Shown: piece after piece, positions 40,964 to 51,560 of the stretch
Position numbering within the stretch: position 1 is the first letter of the stretch
Layout: the number at the start of each line of letters is the position of its first letter
Source: Ceratotherium simum simum
Taxonomy: Eukaryota; Chordata; Mammalia; Perissodactyla; Rhinocerotidae
NCBI RefSeq assembly: GCF_000283155.1
Contig: NW_004454181.1
Location: 25,137,057-25,201,056, forward strand
Length of the DNA: 64,000 nt
Direction of reading: 5' to 3'
The notes under the pieces: model-generated
What the model saw: only the letters and a program-made list of their open reading frames with translations
The model's database searches: none
What the model was told of the DNA's origin: nothing
Position numbers and translations under genes: made by a program

Positions 40964-43735
40964 TGTTCCAACGGTCTCAAAGACCATGCAAACATTTGAT
41001 GATTTGCTAGAAGCACTCATGACTAAAACTTATTACAGCAAAAGGACACATAATAGAATCAGCAAGCGAAAAAGACACAAGGTAGAATCCGGAGAAATCT
41101 ATCCCCAGGCTTTGCTATACTACTGTCATCTGGTAAGGCGACACATGAGGGTGCTCCCTTTGCCAGCAATAAAAAAATGCAGTGACGAGGATGCCCACTT
41201 TCACCACTTTTATTCGACATAGTATTGGAATTCCTGGCCAGAGCAATTAGGCAAGAAAAAGAAATAAAAGGCATTCAAATTGGAAAGGAAGAAGTAAAAC
41301 CCTTACTATTTGCAGGTGACATGATATTATGTATAGAAAAGCCTAAAAACTCTACCAAAAAACTGTAGAACTAATAAATAAATTCAGTCAAGTTACAAGA
41401 TACAAAATTAATATACATAAATCTGTTGCATTTCTATACACTAATAATGAACTATCAGAAAGAGAAATTAAGAAAACAATTCCATTTATCATTGCATCAA
41501 AAGGAATAAAATACCAAAGATAAATTTAACCAAGGAGGTGAAAGACCTGTACATTGAAAACTATAAGACATAGATGAAAGAAATTGAAGAAGACATCAAA
41601 AAATGGAAAGATATCCCATGATCACAGATTGAAAGAACAAATATTGTTAAAATGTCCATCCTACCCAAAGCAATCTAAAAATTCAGTGCAATCCCTATCA
41701 AAATTTCAATGGCATTTTTTATAGAAATAAAACAAACAATTTGTATGGAACCATAAAAGACCTCAAATGGTCAAAGTAATCTTGAGAAAGAAGAACAAAG
41801 CTGGAGGCATCACGCTCCCTGATCTCAAACTATATTACAAGCTATAGTAATCAAAACAGTATTGTATTGGCATAAAAACAGACACATAGATCAATGGAAC
41901 AGAACAGAGATCCCAGAAATAAATACACCTACACACATATGGTCAATTAATTTATGACAAAGGAGCCAAGAATATACAATGGGGAAAGGACAGTCTCTTC
42001 AATAAATGGTGCTGGGAAAATGGGACAGCTACATGCAAAAGAATGAAACAGGACCACTATCTTACACCATACACAAAAATGAACTAAAAATGGATTAAAC
42101 ACTTGAATGTAAGATCTGAAACCACAAAAATCCTAGAAGAAAACATGAGCAGTAGGCTCCTTGACATCAGTCTTGGCGATGATTTTTTGGATTTGACACC
42201 AAAAGCAAAGGAACAAAAGCAAAAATAAACAAGTGGGACCACATCAAACTAAAAATCTTCTGCACTGCAAAAGAAACTATCAGCAAAATGAAAAGGCAAC
42301 TTACTAAATGAGAGAAAATATTTGTAAATCATATATCTGATAAGAGGTTAATATCCAAACTATATCAAGAATTCGTACAACTCAATAGCAAAAGACAATC
42401 TAACTAAAAAATGGGCAGAGGATCTGAATAGACATTTTTCCAAAGAAGACATACAGATGGCCAATAGATACATGAAAAGATGCTCAACATCACTAACCAT
42501 CAGGAAAATGCAAATCAAAACCACAATAAGATATTATCTCACACCTGTTAGAATAACTATTATCAAAAAGACAAGAAATAACAAGTGTTAGCAAGGATGT
42601 GGAGAAAAGGGAACACTCACACATGCACTGATGGTGGCAATGGAAACTGATACAGCCACTAAGGAAAGTGGTATGGAGGTTCCTCAAAAAGTTAAAAATA
42701 CAACTACCATGTGACCCAGCAATTCAGCTTCTGGGTATTTATCTGAAGAAAGTGAAAACACTAACTCAAAAAGATATCTGCACCCCCATGTTCACTGCAG
42801 CATTATTTACAATACCCAAGCCATGGAAACAACCTAGATATCCATTGAGGGATGAATGCATAAATAAAATTTAGTGTGTATATATATATGTATAATACAT
42901 AGGTGTATATATATATATATACAATGCAATATTATTCGGCTATAGAAAAGAATGAAATCTTGCCATTTGTAACAACATGGATGGCCCTTGAGGGCATTAT
43001 GCTAGGTGAAATAAAGTTAGTCAGAGAAAGACAAATACCATTTTATCTCACTTACATGTGGAATCTAAAAAAAAAAAAAAACCAAGCTCATAGATACACA
43101 GAAGAGATTAGTAGTTGGCAGAGGTGGGTGGGAGCAGGGGGGTGCAGAATGGGTGAAAGGGGAGTCAAAAGTTATAAAATAAATAAGTCATAAGGATGTA
43201 ATGTACGGCATGATAACTAAAGTTAATAATACTGTATGGCATATTTGAAAGTTACTAAGAGAGTAGACCTTAAAAGTTTCTCATCACAAAAAAAATTCTG
43301 TAACTATGTATAGTGACGGATGTTAACTAGACTTATTGTGGTGATCATTTCACAATATAGACACATATCGAATCATTATGCTGTGTGCCTGACACTACTA
43401 CAATGTTGTATGTCAATTATACCTCAATTTAAAAAAGGAACAAAAAATGCAGTAATGTGTACAATGTTTCCGCCCAGAGAAGCCCATTTGAACTCAGCAT
43501 CCAAGATTTTTACTGGGGGCTGGTCATATCAGCACCCTCTGCCCAGCACATACCAAAATTCCAGACTCCCAGAAGAAAAGCAGGTGTTTTAGCACAAATT
43601 ACATTGTTTGCACAAACAGTTTAGGAGCATAAACCACCCTTATTCATTAGGGAATGAGTCAAATGCCAAGCTTTTACTTGCCAGCCCAGGGCCAACCTTG
43701 CAAGCAGGCTCTTCTAAAGGTAGCAGCCTCTGGCC
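40964..43735 (-). mobile_element. ERVL-type LTR split by a young-looking L1
   Basis: Pieces 40964-41183 ('tttgatgatttgctagaagc', 'aaaacttattacagcaaaag', 'aatagaatcagcaagcgaaa') and 43454-~43735 ('cagagaagcccatttgaact', 'gatttttactgggggctgg', 'attacattgtttgcacaaac', 'ggccaaccttgcaagcag') read as one antisense LTR. On the minus strand 'gctgtaataag' is a plausible polyadenylation region. Outer boundaries are approximate. Confidence 0.6.
41184..43441 (+). mobile_element. L1 LINE, 2.26-kb 5'-truncated insertion
   Basis: Begins inside ORF2 at gacgaggatgcccac and runs through 'atttgcaggtgacatgatat', 'catagatcaatggaacagaa', 'ggtgctgggaaaatgggac', 'gatgctcaacatcactaacc', 'tgtgacccagcaattcag' to the 3'UTR and 'caattatacctcaattt'. 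The ORF2 C-terminus can be read in frames at 42668-42874 and 42903-43193 (YSAIEKNEILPF, YLTYMWNLK), but stops, frameshifts and a (TA)n expansion at 42870-42922 break it. Target duplication aaaaaatgcagt at 41172-41183 and 43442-43453. Confidence 0.95.
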
Positions 43736-44163
43736 TGCTACGTTAACTCGCTTCTGCATAACATGTGACTCAGTTCTGATCAATGAGACATAAAGAGAAG
43801 TCTGCTGGAAATGCCTTCTGGGAAAATAATAGATCTGCATGAGAAAAAAAAGCCTTTTCCTCTATCCTTTTATTTCCTGCTTATTGGGATGTTGAATAAA
43901 GATACAATACCCAGAGCTGAGGCATCAATCCTGCAGCAGTGAGGTGAGAAGCACAAGGATGAAAATGCAACATGCTGCGTGTGGCCATAAAGAAAGGAGA
44001 AACATGCGTGGTCCTTGAAAGCATCACTGAGCAACTGAACTAATACAAACAGCCACCTACCTCCACATTTTATGATTCGTAAGGAAAACAAGCCCCCATA
44101 GGTTTAAGCCACAGCTAGTAAAATCCTGTTACTTGTAGCCAAATTCACCTCTAACTGATACAA
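43736..44163 (+). mobile_element. MLT1-like (MaLR) LTR
   Basis: 'tgactcagttctgatcaatg', 'gacataaagagaagtctgct', 'gaaatgccttctgggaaaa', 'cttgaaagcatcactgagc', 'tgttacttgtagccaaattc' and terminal 'ctctaactgatacaac'. Same family type as 36677-37196. Confidence 0.6.
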
Positions 44164-44224
44164 CAATAAAGCAAAAGCAGCCACAGCTCTTTTTTGTCTG
44201 AAGCTTCCAGACTACTGGGCGAGA

Positions 44225-45180
44225 GAGAGAACCAAATAATTACACTAATGAATGTATAATTGCAAACTGAGTCAAGTGCTCTGAGGAAAATAAATTTAGT
44301 TACATAAGAACATATAAAAAGGAAACTGACTTAAGCTGGTTACAAAGGGAGAAGGAAGTGCCCGTGGAAAATTTTGTTAAAATTATTTATTTCCACATAA
44401 TAAATTGCCTCAAAACTTAGCTTAGAACAATCATTTTATTTTGGTCATGATTTTGTGAGTTAGATATTCTGGAAAGGTTCAGCTGGGAACTCTCTCTTGG
44501 GGTCTCTAACGGCGTTTCAGTCAGATATCACTGAGGCTGCAGTCATCTGAAGGTTTGACGGAGCTGGATATGTAAGATGGGTTACTCACAAGACTAGCAG
44601 TTGATGCTGGTGGTCATTTGGGGCCTCAGCTGGCTCTGACCAGAGAACCTATGCATGGCCTCTCCAGCACAGGGTCTAAGGAAAGTTGGAGCTCTTGTGA
44701 GGTAGCTCAGGGCTCCGAGCACAATTGTTCCAACGAACAAGGTGGAAACTGCATGGTATCTTATGACTCAGCCTCAGAAGTTACATAGCATCACTTCCAC
44801 CACACTCTTGGTCAAAGCAGTCATAAACCTGCCCAGATCCAAGAGCAGAGATACAGATCCCTCTTCTCAGTGGGAAGGATGTCAAAAAAATTATGAGCCT
44901 ATTTTAAAACCTCCATAGATTTCATTAGGAGATGAGAGTTGAACTAACATCTGGAGAATGAGTAGGAAGTATTAACCAAGCAGAAGAGGAAGGGTGACAT
45001 TACATCAACAGAGAATAGCCTGTTCAAAGACAGGCCCAGTGGTGGAAGAAAGCACAGCATATGGGAGAATAGAGAGAAGGCTAGTGTGGCTGGAGCACAG
45101 AAAGTGAGGGTGGTTGGGGGGGCAGTGGTTTGAGGGGGATTCATGCTGGGCCTTGTAGGTTGTGGTAAGGATTTGAATCT
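44225..45180 (-). mobile_element. L2-like LINE split by another repeat
   Basis: Left piece 44225-44362 ('gagtcaagtgctctgagga', 'acaaagggagaaggaagtg') and right piece 44929-45180 ('attaggagatgagagttgaa', 'ggctagtgtggctggagcac', 'ctgggccttgtaggttgtg') are adjacent parts of antisense L2. Confidence 0.65.
44363..44928 (+). mobile_element. Interspersed repeat of unassigned class
   Basis: A recognisable pan-mammalian sequence: 'aaaacttagcttagaacaat', 'cattttattttggtcatgat', 'aaggttcagctgggaactct', 'ggcctcagctggctctgac' and 'catagcatcacttccaccac'. I recall the family but cannot name its class. It interrupts the L2. Confidence 0.55.
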
Positions 45181-45191
45181 TTATCCTAAAA

Positions 45192-45358
45192 GTCACTACC
45201 TGTGTGACCTTGAATAAGTCACTTAACTCTAGTGTCACTCACTTTATCTGTTAAATGGGGGTAGACATTGATCGTATCTACCTTATAAATCTGTCATAAG
45301 GTTTAGTGAGACAATATCTGCATAGAAAGTGCTCAGTAAATGGCAGCTGTGGCTACTT
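45192..45358 (+). mobile_element. MIR SINE
   Basis: 'acctgtgtgaccttgaataa', 'gtcacttaactctagtgtc', 'atctgttaaatgggggtag' and 'agtgctcagtaaatggcagc'. Confidence 0.85.
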
Positions 45359-45361
45359 TTA

Positions 45362-45510
45362 TCATATTTTCCTTATATTACTAGATAGGGCATCCACTTT
45401 GCAGATTGGAAACTGAAGCCCAGAGAGTTTAAGTGGCTCAGAATAGAGAAAAAACAAGTAGTTGAGCAGGGATTGAACCTCAAGCCTCTTTGCCCCTTGT
45501 TAAGTGTTCT
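45362..45510 (-). mobile_element. MIR SINE, inverted relative to its neighbour
   Basis: 'catccactttgcagattgga', 'aactgaagcccagagagttt', 'aagtggctcagaatagag' and 'gcagggattgaacctcaagc'. It abuts the sense MIR, tail to head. The 158-codon minus frame at 45373-45849 crosses it and is not a gene. Confidence 0.8.
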
Positions 45511-45769
45511 TCCCTCCTCTCCCACCCCCAACTGGAAAGTATTAGGGGCAGGCATGGAGGCAGAGGGAAGGGCTGGTGAGGGAGGAGGAGCCAAAAGCCA
45601 GGCAGTACATCCACCAATTGACATCTTCTGTATTTCTAGATGACATCTATTAGAAGCAGTCGTGGATTTTCGGAATTCCATTAGCAAACAGGCCCATTTC
45701 TGACGCTGAAGGACCAGAGAGTCTTGTCTACATGTAAGTGACACAGGAAGTGATATAACAAAGGGCGAG
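45511..45769. other. No recognised feature
   Basis: Nothing recognised. Confidence 0.4.
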
Positions 45770-45965
45770 CTCATTGACTTTGCTACTGGAGAGAATCCCA
45801 GCTCAACACTTACTGGCTCTGTAATGTTGAGCAAGTCACTAAACCCCATTGAGAGTCAGTTACCTCATCTCTAAAATGGGAATAATACCTACCTCATTGG
45901 GTTATTTTGAGAATAGGGAGAAAATGTATGTGAAATGCTTGGAGCCCCAACAGTACCAAATAAAT
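45770..45965 (+). mobile_element. MIR SINE
   Basis: 'gagagaatcccagctcaaca', 'cttactggctctgtaatgtt', 'acctcatctctaaaatggga' and 'taatacctacctcattggg'. Confidence 0.85.
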
Positions 45966-46239
45966 ATCTCCTTTCCTACTCAGGGGTCTAACCACCAAAA
46001 CATGGAAATAACACTGATTCATTCAATCAGATCTTATCATCACTGATGACGACACAGAGGTGACCCAGACATTGACTGGTCTCTGTGCTGGTCTATAAAT
46101 CCACCTAGCAGCTTCCAGACTCTGAATCTTTCCTTGTATTCTTCCCTCTGCCCAGAGCCTCTGCCATCAGATTCCTGCATTGATTGCCCTTCAGTTCATT
46201 CAAGTTTCTATGCAAATAAGGAGGGGGTGTGGAAGGGCT
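45966..46239. other. Unannotated
   Basis: Weak sense-L2 words near 46090-46220 (cctctgcccagagcctctgc, ttcattcaagtttctatgc). Not firm. Confidence 0.35.
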
Positions 46240-46500
46240 TCATGAGCCAGGATTTCACAGTAGGTGGGATTTGGTAACATAGAGATCGGGGCAGAGGGCA
46301 TGTCAAGCGAAAAGAACAGCATGAATTAAAGCATAAGGCAGGAAAAGCGGGGATTCTAGGCAGGAAAAGCGGGGATTCTAGGCAGAAAAAGTGGGGATTC
46401 TATTTGGGAAAGTTTGGTGGAAAGTTTGTGGACTGTGGTAAGAGGAAACGGAGAAATACAATGAGAATGGGACACTCACACCAGTGAGGCCTGGCATGTC
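46240..46500 (-). mobile_element. L2-like LINE, antisense
   Basis: 'ttcacagtaggtgggatttg', 'aaaagaacagcatgaatta' and 'aagcataaggcagg' fit antisense L2; a minisatellite has expanded inside it. Confidence 0.5.
46337..46402 (+). repeat. 22-bp x 3 tandem repeat
   Basis: Three head-to-tail 22-base units beginning ggcaggaaaagcggggattc. Units 1 and 2 are identical; unit 3 has two changes. Confidence 0.97.
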
Positions 46501-47367
46501 ATTCTAAACATTAAGGAGTACTAATACAACAGAGCCCAAGGCCCTGCCCTATTAATCCAGCAATCAACCAATTGACTGGTATATCTATTTATCCATTTAT
46601 ATCCCACATCTCCTTCCATCTCTCTCTCCTCTCCCCACACCACCTGTGTGCCTGTGTTCTCTCTTTCACGCACACACACATTCACAAAGGAACACCTGCC
46701 CGATTGTTCTCTTATAAGCCTGGGGGCTCACTGCTGATCAGAAGCTAAAGCTGAGAATCCCATCACTGATGGAAATCAGAGCTGGCAGACAAGTTATGGG
46801 AACATAACTTAGGGGGCCACAGAGTTGAGTGGATGAGATGCCCATTGGTTGACTCAGAGACAGAGGAGTGAAAGGAGACAAGGGAGGAAAGAAGGAAGGA
46901 AGGGAGGGAGGTTGGGAGGAAAGAAGAGTGGGAGGAGAGGAGAGCTGCCAAAATCACTCTTCCTGGGTCACCCTTGTAGGTAAGTAGAGCAGAGAAAGCC
47001 ATGTGAGCTAATATTCAGGGACCCATCCCTAGCAGCCTACAAATATCTCCCATAGTTCCGTCACAACACCTAAAATTCTTCCAGTTAGGGATGCAGGCAT
47101 CTTTAGGAGTCCAGTGTTAAAATGCAATTGCTCTAGGAGGAATCCAATATGAAGCCATTATCAACTATTAGCACTTCTACAGGGCTTAGAATCACAGAAC
47201 CAGAGGTTCTCATGGCAGGAAGGGATTTTTAGAGACTAGTTTATGAGATAATTTACTAACACCTAGGACATCAGAACAACATCCTCAGGAGAGAAAAGTA
47301 TGGCCTGTGCTCTGGATCTGCCTCATACATCTACTTTCATCTCCTTTTCCTCCTCCTCCCTGAAACA
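46501..47367. other. Unannotated, with a 75-bp purine tract
   Basis: No dispersed element recognised except a weak SINE-like word group at ~47190-47260 (cacagaaccagaggttctca). A purine-rich tract at 46868-46948 includes aagaaggaaggaagggaggg. Confidence 0.45.
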
Positions 47368-47485
47368 CACTCATTCATTCATTCTTCAACTATTTTTTGA
47401 GTACTGTTTTAGACATTGGTGATACAGGGAAAGCAAAAAGGCAAGGTTTTGACATTCTAGTGGAAAAGTTAGACGCTTATAAAAA
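47368..47485 (-). mobile_element. L2 LINE 3' region
   Basis: 'actcattcattcattcttca', 'gagtactgttttagacatt', 'ggtgatacagggaaagcaa' and 'ttctagtggaaaagttaga'. Confidence 0.65.
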
Positions 47486-47489
47486 AACT

Positions 47490-47862
47490 CTTTAATCTTT
47501 GATTCCTCATCCTTAGTCTTTGTGTTCACATTCCTGTGGGGCATGCTAAACCCTAACCCACGCTGCTATTTCCTTTTTTGGACAGCCTACCGCATTATGC
47601 AAAGTCTCACACGATTTAGATCCTAACTGTGCTCTAAATATTTGTGTGTTTGTTCTGCTTTCACATCCAGACTGGAAGCTCCTAAAGGGCAGAGATACTG
47701 TCACGCCTCTTCGTATCCCTACAAAGCCAGGCCCAGGACAAAGCACACAATAGGAATTCAAAGACTTGACATTCCCTATGCATCACAACTATTTTCTCTC
47801 ACCACTCAACTCCTGGCATTTAGTAGGTACTCTGCAGACATTTTTTGAATACATAAATACTA
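47490..47862 (+). mobile_element. L2-like LINE 3' region, sense
   Basis: 'cacacgatttagatcctaac', 'ccagactggaagctcctaaa', 'gggcagagatactgtcacg', 'tacaaagccaggcccagga' and 'catttagtaggtactctgca' with 'attttttgaatacat'. It faces the antisense L2 just upstream. Confidence 0.55.
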
Positions 47863-47864
47863 GT

Positions 47865-48230
47865 TGATGGATATGCAGAGAAGATATTCCAGGTGGGGTA
47901 TCTTGGGGAAATAAGCAGGGCATGTGATGGACAGCATTTGTACATTAGACATTTGAGGCTGGTACCAGGACAGAGAAGACTAGATACTAAAAGGAAACAG
48001 AAGGATAGAGACAAACTCTGAACTCATAATTCTTTTAATGCTTATTTTCCAGGTATGATGTAGGCTAAATGCCTTCTAACCTGGCACTCAGTGATTAAAG
48101 GATTGACTATTTGATTGATCTGACTTATTGACTGGTTTACTGCAACCCTCAGCATACACTGAGAACCTATTCAGTGGCAGGCACCCTGTTTGATTCTTGA
48201 GAGAACAGATTCTTGATAAGAATTAAACTT
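47865..48230 (-). mobile_element. L2-like LINE pieces, antisense
   Basis: 'gagaagatattccaggtgg' and 'aataagcagggcatgtgatg' (47878-47930), then a separate terminus at 48140-48230 ('cactgagaacctattcagtg', 'gcaggcaccctgtttgattc'). Confidence 0.45.
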
Positions 48231-48527
48231 GGACTCTGCAGTTGAGCAGATTCTATGAGACCATGGTGCTGTGATTCCGAAGGTCCCTTTCTGGGTGTCC
48301 ACAGGCAAGCAGAAAATGAATATCTACAGTTATGAACAGCCGTGACCTTCAATCCTTTTGTCACAGACTGGAAGTGTCCAGTGCTGCAGGATGAGACAGA
48401 AGTGCTCTTGGTGAAGTGGCCAGCTGGGGCTTTCTAACCTCCTTAGTGCACTGGGCCCACCTGGTCAGTTCAAGCACGCCTTCATGTGCTCATTTGTCCT
48501 ACAACTGGACCTGAAATACCCTTTACC
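48231..48527. other. No recognised feature
   Basis: Nothing recognised. Confidence 0.4.
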
Positions 48528-48750
48528 TGGCAGATTCTGGAAGTGTATAGCTTGAGTTCCACTCCTGGCTCCTCCTCTACTTACTGGTGATGTGAACTTG
48601 GGCAACTTATCGAATAACGTGCCTCTGTTTTATCATATATAAATTGGGGATGAAAATAGTACCTACATCTTAGAATTATTCTGAAGATTAAATAAGTTAG
48701 GATAGGAAACCCATTTAACTATTTCTGGTACATGGTATGTATCTAATTAC
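48528..48750 (+). mobile_element. MIR SINE, near full length
   Basis: 'ttccactcctggctcctcct', 'ggtgatgtgaacttgggcaa', 'aattggggatgaaaatagta' and 'attctgaagattaaataagt'. Confidence 0.85.
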
Positions 48751-48779
48751 TCTTTGCTGTATAAGTCATTTGTGCCGGA

Positions 48780-48970
48780 ATATATTCCTGTCCTCCCAGA
48801 ACTCACTGTCTAATGAGGGAGACAAGGAATTACAATGCAGTGAGAGAAGTGCTTTGGTGGGATAAAGTAGAGGGTAAGGTGAGGGGGCAGAGGAGGGGCC
48901 CTGAATCTGTAATCAGGATGTCAGGTAGAGTTTCTAGGAGAACGTGAAGACTAAATGAGGCATAGAGGAT
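48780..48970 (-). mobile_element. L2-like LINE, antisense
   Basis: 'ctcccagaactcactgtcta', 'atgagggagacaaggaatta' and 'tgagagaagtgctttggtgg'. Confidence 0.55.
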
Positions 48971-49334
48971 CAGCCCATCAAAGTGTGGGGGAAATTAAGT
49001 TCCCAGTGGAGTATACTTAAAATCCCAGATGTCAGAGAGCATATGATCTGTGGGGAAAGTGAAACTTCAGTATGGCAAAGAGACCAAAAGAGGAGACAAT
49101 ACCAGTAAGAACCTAGAAAGTATAAAGCAGAAAGAAAAGTGATAACTTCATTAGTACAACCAAGAAAACAGAATTCTAAGGTGGTAATGAGAGGGGAAAA
49201 ATACCTGGTATACACTGCAGAAACTCCAGAAGGCTCAAGGACTGGTGGTAGCAGGACCTCTGGCTGCAGGCAAAGTTGAAAGGGGAATTTAGAGATAATG
49301 GGGTTCTACCTACCTATTTTGAAATAGGTTTTAT
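48971..49334. other. No recognised feature
   Basis: Purine-rich sequence; nothing recognised. Confidence 0.4.
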
Positions 49335-49753
49335 AAGGTTGGCCAAAAAAAAAAAGGAAAGTTGTGAGGAAATAGGCATTCACCCACTGTTGATTGGAAT
49401 GTTAATCAAGGCAAACTTTGGAAGACAATGCGGCAATAGCCACCAAAAATTAAAATTCACTTACCTTTTGACTCAGCAGTTTCTTTGCTAGGAATTTACC
49501 CAAAAGTATGCTAAGATATATGTACAATGAAATTCACTGCAGCATTGTTTATAAAGCAACAATAAAAGAAAACAATATAATGACGTACCTATCAATAGCA
49601 AAGTGGTCTAACATACTTATCGTGTATCCCTACAATGTAATAATAAGTATCCTTTAAAATAAATGAGTTAGATCTATCTTGCCAACATGGAAAGATTTTC
49701 AAGATACACTGTTTAGTTAAAAAGGCAAGGTTCAGCATAGTATATTCCCATTT

Positions 49754-49798
<45 letters not shown>

Positions 49799-49955
49799 GT
49801 TGTTTTCCAGAAAAAGAACTGTCACCTTTGGAGAGAGGAAGCAGAGCTCAAGAGGAGAGGTGAGGAAGAGCTTTACTTGGTTTTATACATTTTAGAAAGT
49901 TTAAATTCTAATCATATGCAAGTATAACTTTTATTTTTTTTAAATAATGAATTTT
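49335..49955 (+). mobile_element. L1 LINE 3'UTR region (L1M-type)
   Basis: 'ccactgttgattggaatgtt', 'ttttgactcagcagtttctt', 'gctaggaatttacccaaaag', 'ctgcagcattgtttataaag' and, after a CA repeat, 'gaactgtcacctttggagag' with 'acttggttttatacatttta'. Related to the host L1 of the 29.7-34.6 kb block. Confidence 0.75.
49758..49797 (+). repeat. (CA)20 microsatellite
   Basis: Twenty uninterrupted CA units inside the L1 piece, long and pure enough to be length-variable. Confidence 0.98.
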
Positions 49956-50164
49956 AAAGAGAGATAACTCATGAAAAGCAATGAATAAACTTTCATTCAG
50001 AGAGGGGAAATTATTTTCTTAACTTCACTCAAATGATAACAGCAGGCCTGGAACTAAAACTTAAGGATCTTGCCTTCTGTGCTGCTTCTTTCCACAGCTT
50101 GCCCTGTCAGTCCCCCGATCTGTAAAATGGGAACATTTTTTCCCTCTCTTCTTTAGAAGATGTC

Positions 50165-50245
50165 AGAAGAAGATGCCTGGCTCCAGGGAGTTGTGCCATA
50201 GCTACTTGCTCAATGAATGAATGAATGAATGAATGAATGAATAAG
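50165..50245 (+). repeat. L2-type tail with (AATG)8
   Basis: 'gatgcctggctccagggagt' and 'tagctacttgctcaatgaa' lead into about eight AATG units at 50212-50243, resembling an L2 3' end whose tail has expanded. Confidence 0.7.
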
Positions 50246-50939
50246 AATTAAGTGAGCTAAAGCATGTACTCTGCTAAGATAGAGGATTACTGCTTTGATA
50301 GGGTTAATGCACTCTGCCCACCTGGGACTTGACTGTCTGACCCTGTGTCCCTATTTGGAAAGAAGGTGACTGTCCCAGTGACTACTATGTCTGGCATGAT
50401 GGATGACAGGACCATGAAGGAAGCAGCCATCAAAGGCCTGGCAGATGCTTCTGTTGGCTTTCTGATCACACCGCGGCTGGCTGTCAAGTCCATGGCGCAG
50501 AGATTTATGGCGTCCCTGGGCAGGAGCAGCCTGTGCAAGGCTGCTGCTGCGGCAGCGCCGGGACAGGAGTCAGGCTCTTGTTCTCCTTGAAGCTGGAACC
50601 ATTCCTCCTGTGGACCAGGAGCTCTACCTGCATCGAAACAGAAAGAATGCACCCTGGCGCCACCCCCTCCTGCCCCATGGTTTTCTTACCAGGACTCTAC
50701 AGCCGGTGCAGTGACTCCATGGACAAACCAGGCTGGGGCAAGGCAGACATCTTTGCCAGACCCCGCTTCCCAACCCACTGACAGGGAGAAAAAGGCATTT
50801 ACTATCTCCATCTTCACCTCAGATGTGTGTCTGACTGTTGCAACATCTCAGGAAGAGTAGAGCAGAGAGCTCCCTGTAACTCATGTAACCAACTCTAAGG
50901 CAGATTGCTGTAGGCAACAAGGGTGGTCAGGATGGAAAC
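50246..50939. other. GC-richer unique block, uncertain ORF
   Basis: Non-repeat sequence with frames open on both strands: plus 50345-50590 (81 codons, containing MKEAAIKGLADASVGFLI) and minus 50287-50652 (121 codons). I recognise neither product. No convincing splice acceptor precedes the plus frame. It could be an old retrocopy, an exon of an unknown gene, or chance. Confidence 0.3.
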
Positions 50940-51140
50940 CGGGTAAGAGTGAGCTCTGGACTCCAAAAGATCTGGGTCCAGACCCTGGCTCTGCTGCTTG
51001 TCAGCAGTGTGACCTTGGGCAAGTTACTTAACCTCTCTGTGCCTCGGTATCCTCAGCTATAAAATGACAACCCTAACAATAATACCTAGCTCATAGGTTT
51101 GTTGTGACAATTAAATGAGATAATCCATTTGGACAGGACT
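50940..51140 (+). mobile_element. MIR SINE, best preserved in the window
   Basis: 'cagaccctggctctgctgct', 'gtgtgaccttgggcaagtta', 'cttaacctctctgtgcctcg' and 'tgtgacaattaaatgagata'. Close to the consensus core. Confidence 0.93.
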
Positions 51141-51199
51141 TTTCAAATTACATTTAGGTAGGCTGCTCAGCAAAGAATGGATCCTGCTTACAGTAGAGG

Positions 51200-51560
51200 G
51201 GAAAGAAATCACATCCAGTTGGAAGATTCATAAAAGGCTTCTTAAAAGATGAGTCAGTAAGATGTGGATGGTAAGAGATGAAGGAAGGGCTTTCCAGAAA
51301 TAGGAAACACTAAGAAGGAATGCACAGAGGAAGGAAAACAAGGGAACATCCTGAGGGACGATGTGCAGTTTAGCAAGGCTAGAAGGTGGGACAGTATAGG
51401 GACGTGATGAGAGATGAAACTGGAAAGGGAAATTGGCTGTGAGGGCTCTGAATGCCAGGCTAAGGAAGTAGAGCACAATTTGGAAGTCGGTGGGGAGCCA
51501 TCTAAGCTGTGTGAGCGAGCCGGGCCGAGGCAGGAGCACAGCTGCACCTTACAAGAGTCA
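51200..51560 (-). mobile_element. L2-like LINE, antisense
   Basis: 'gatgaaggaagggctttcca', 'aaggaatgcacagaggaagg', 'agtttagcaaggctagaagg' and 'gtcggtggggagccatcta'. Long minus frames at 51228-51571 lie inside it. Confidence 0.5.

Noticed and set aside
41184..43441. L1 as a possibly active element
   Set aside because: 5'-truncated, no ORF1, ORF2 interrupted by stops, frameshifts and a (TA)n tract.
45373..45849. 158-codon minus open frame
   Set aside because: It crosses a MIR and the edge of another; composition and overlap with repeats argue for chance.
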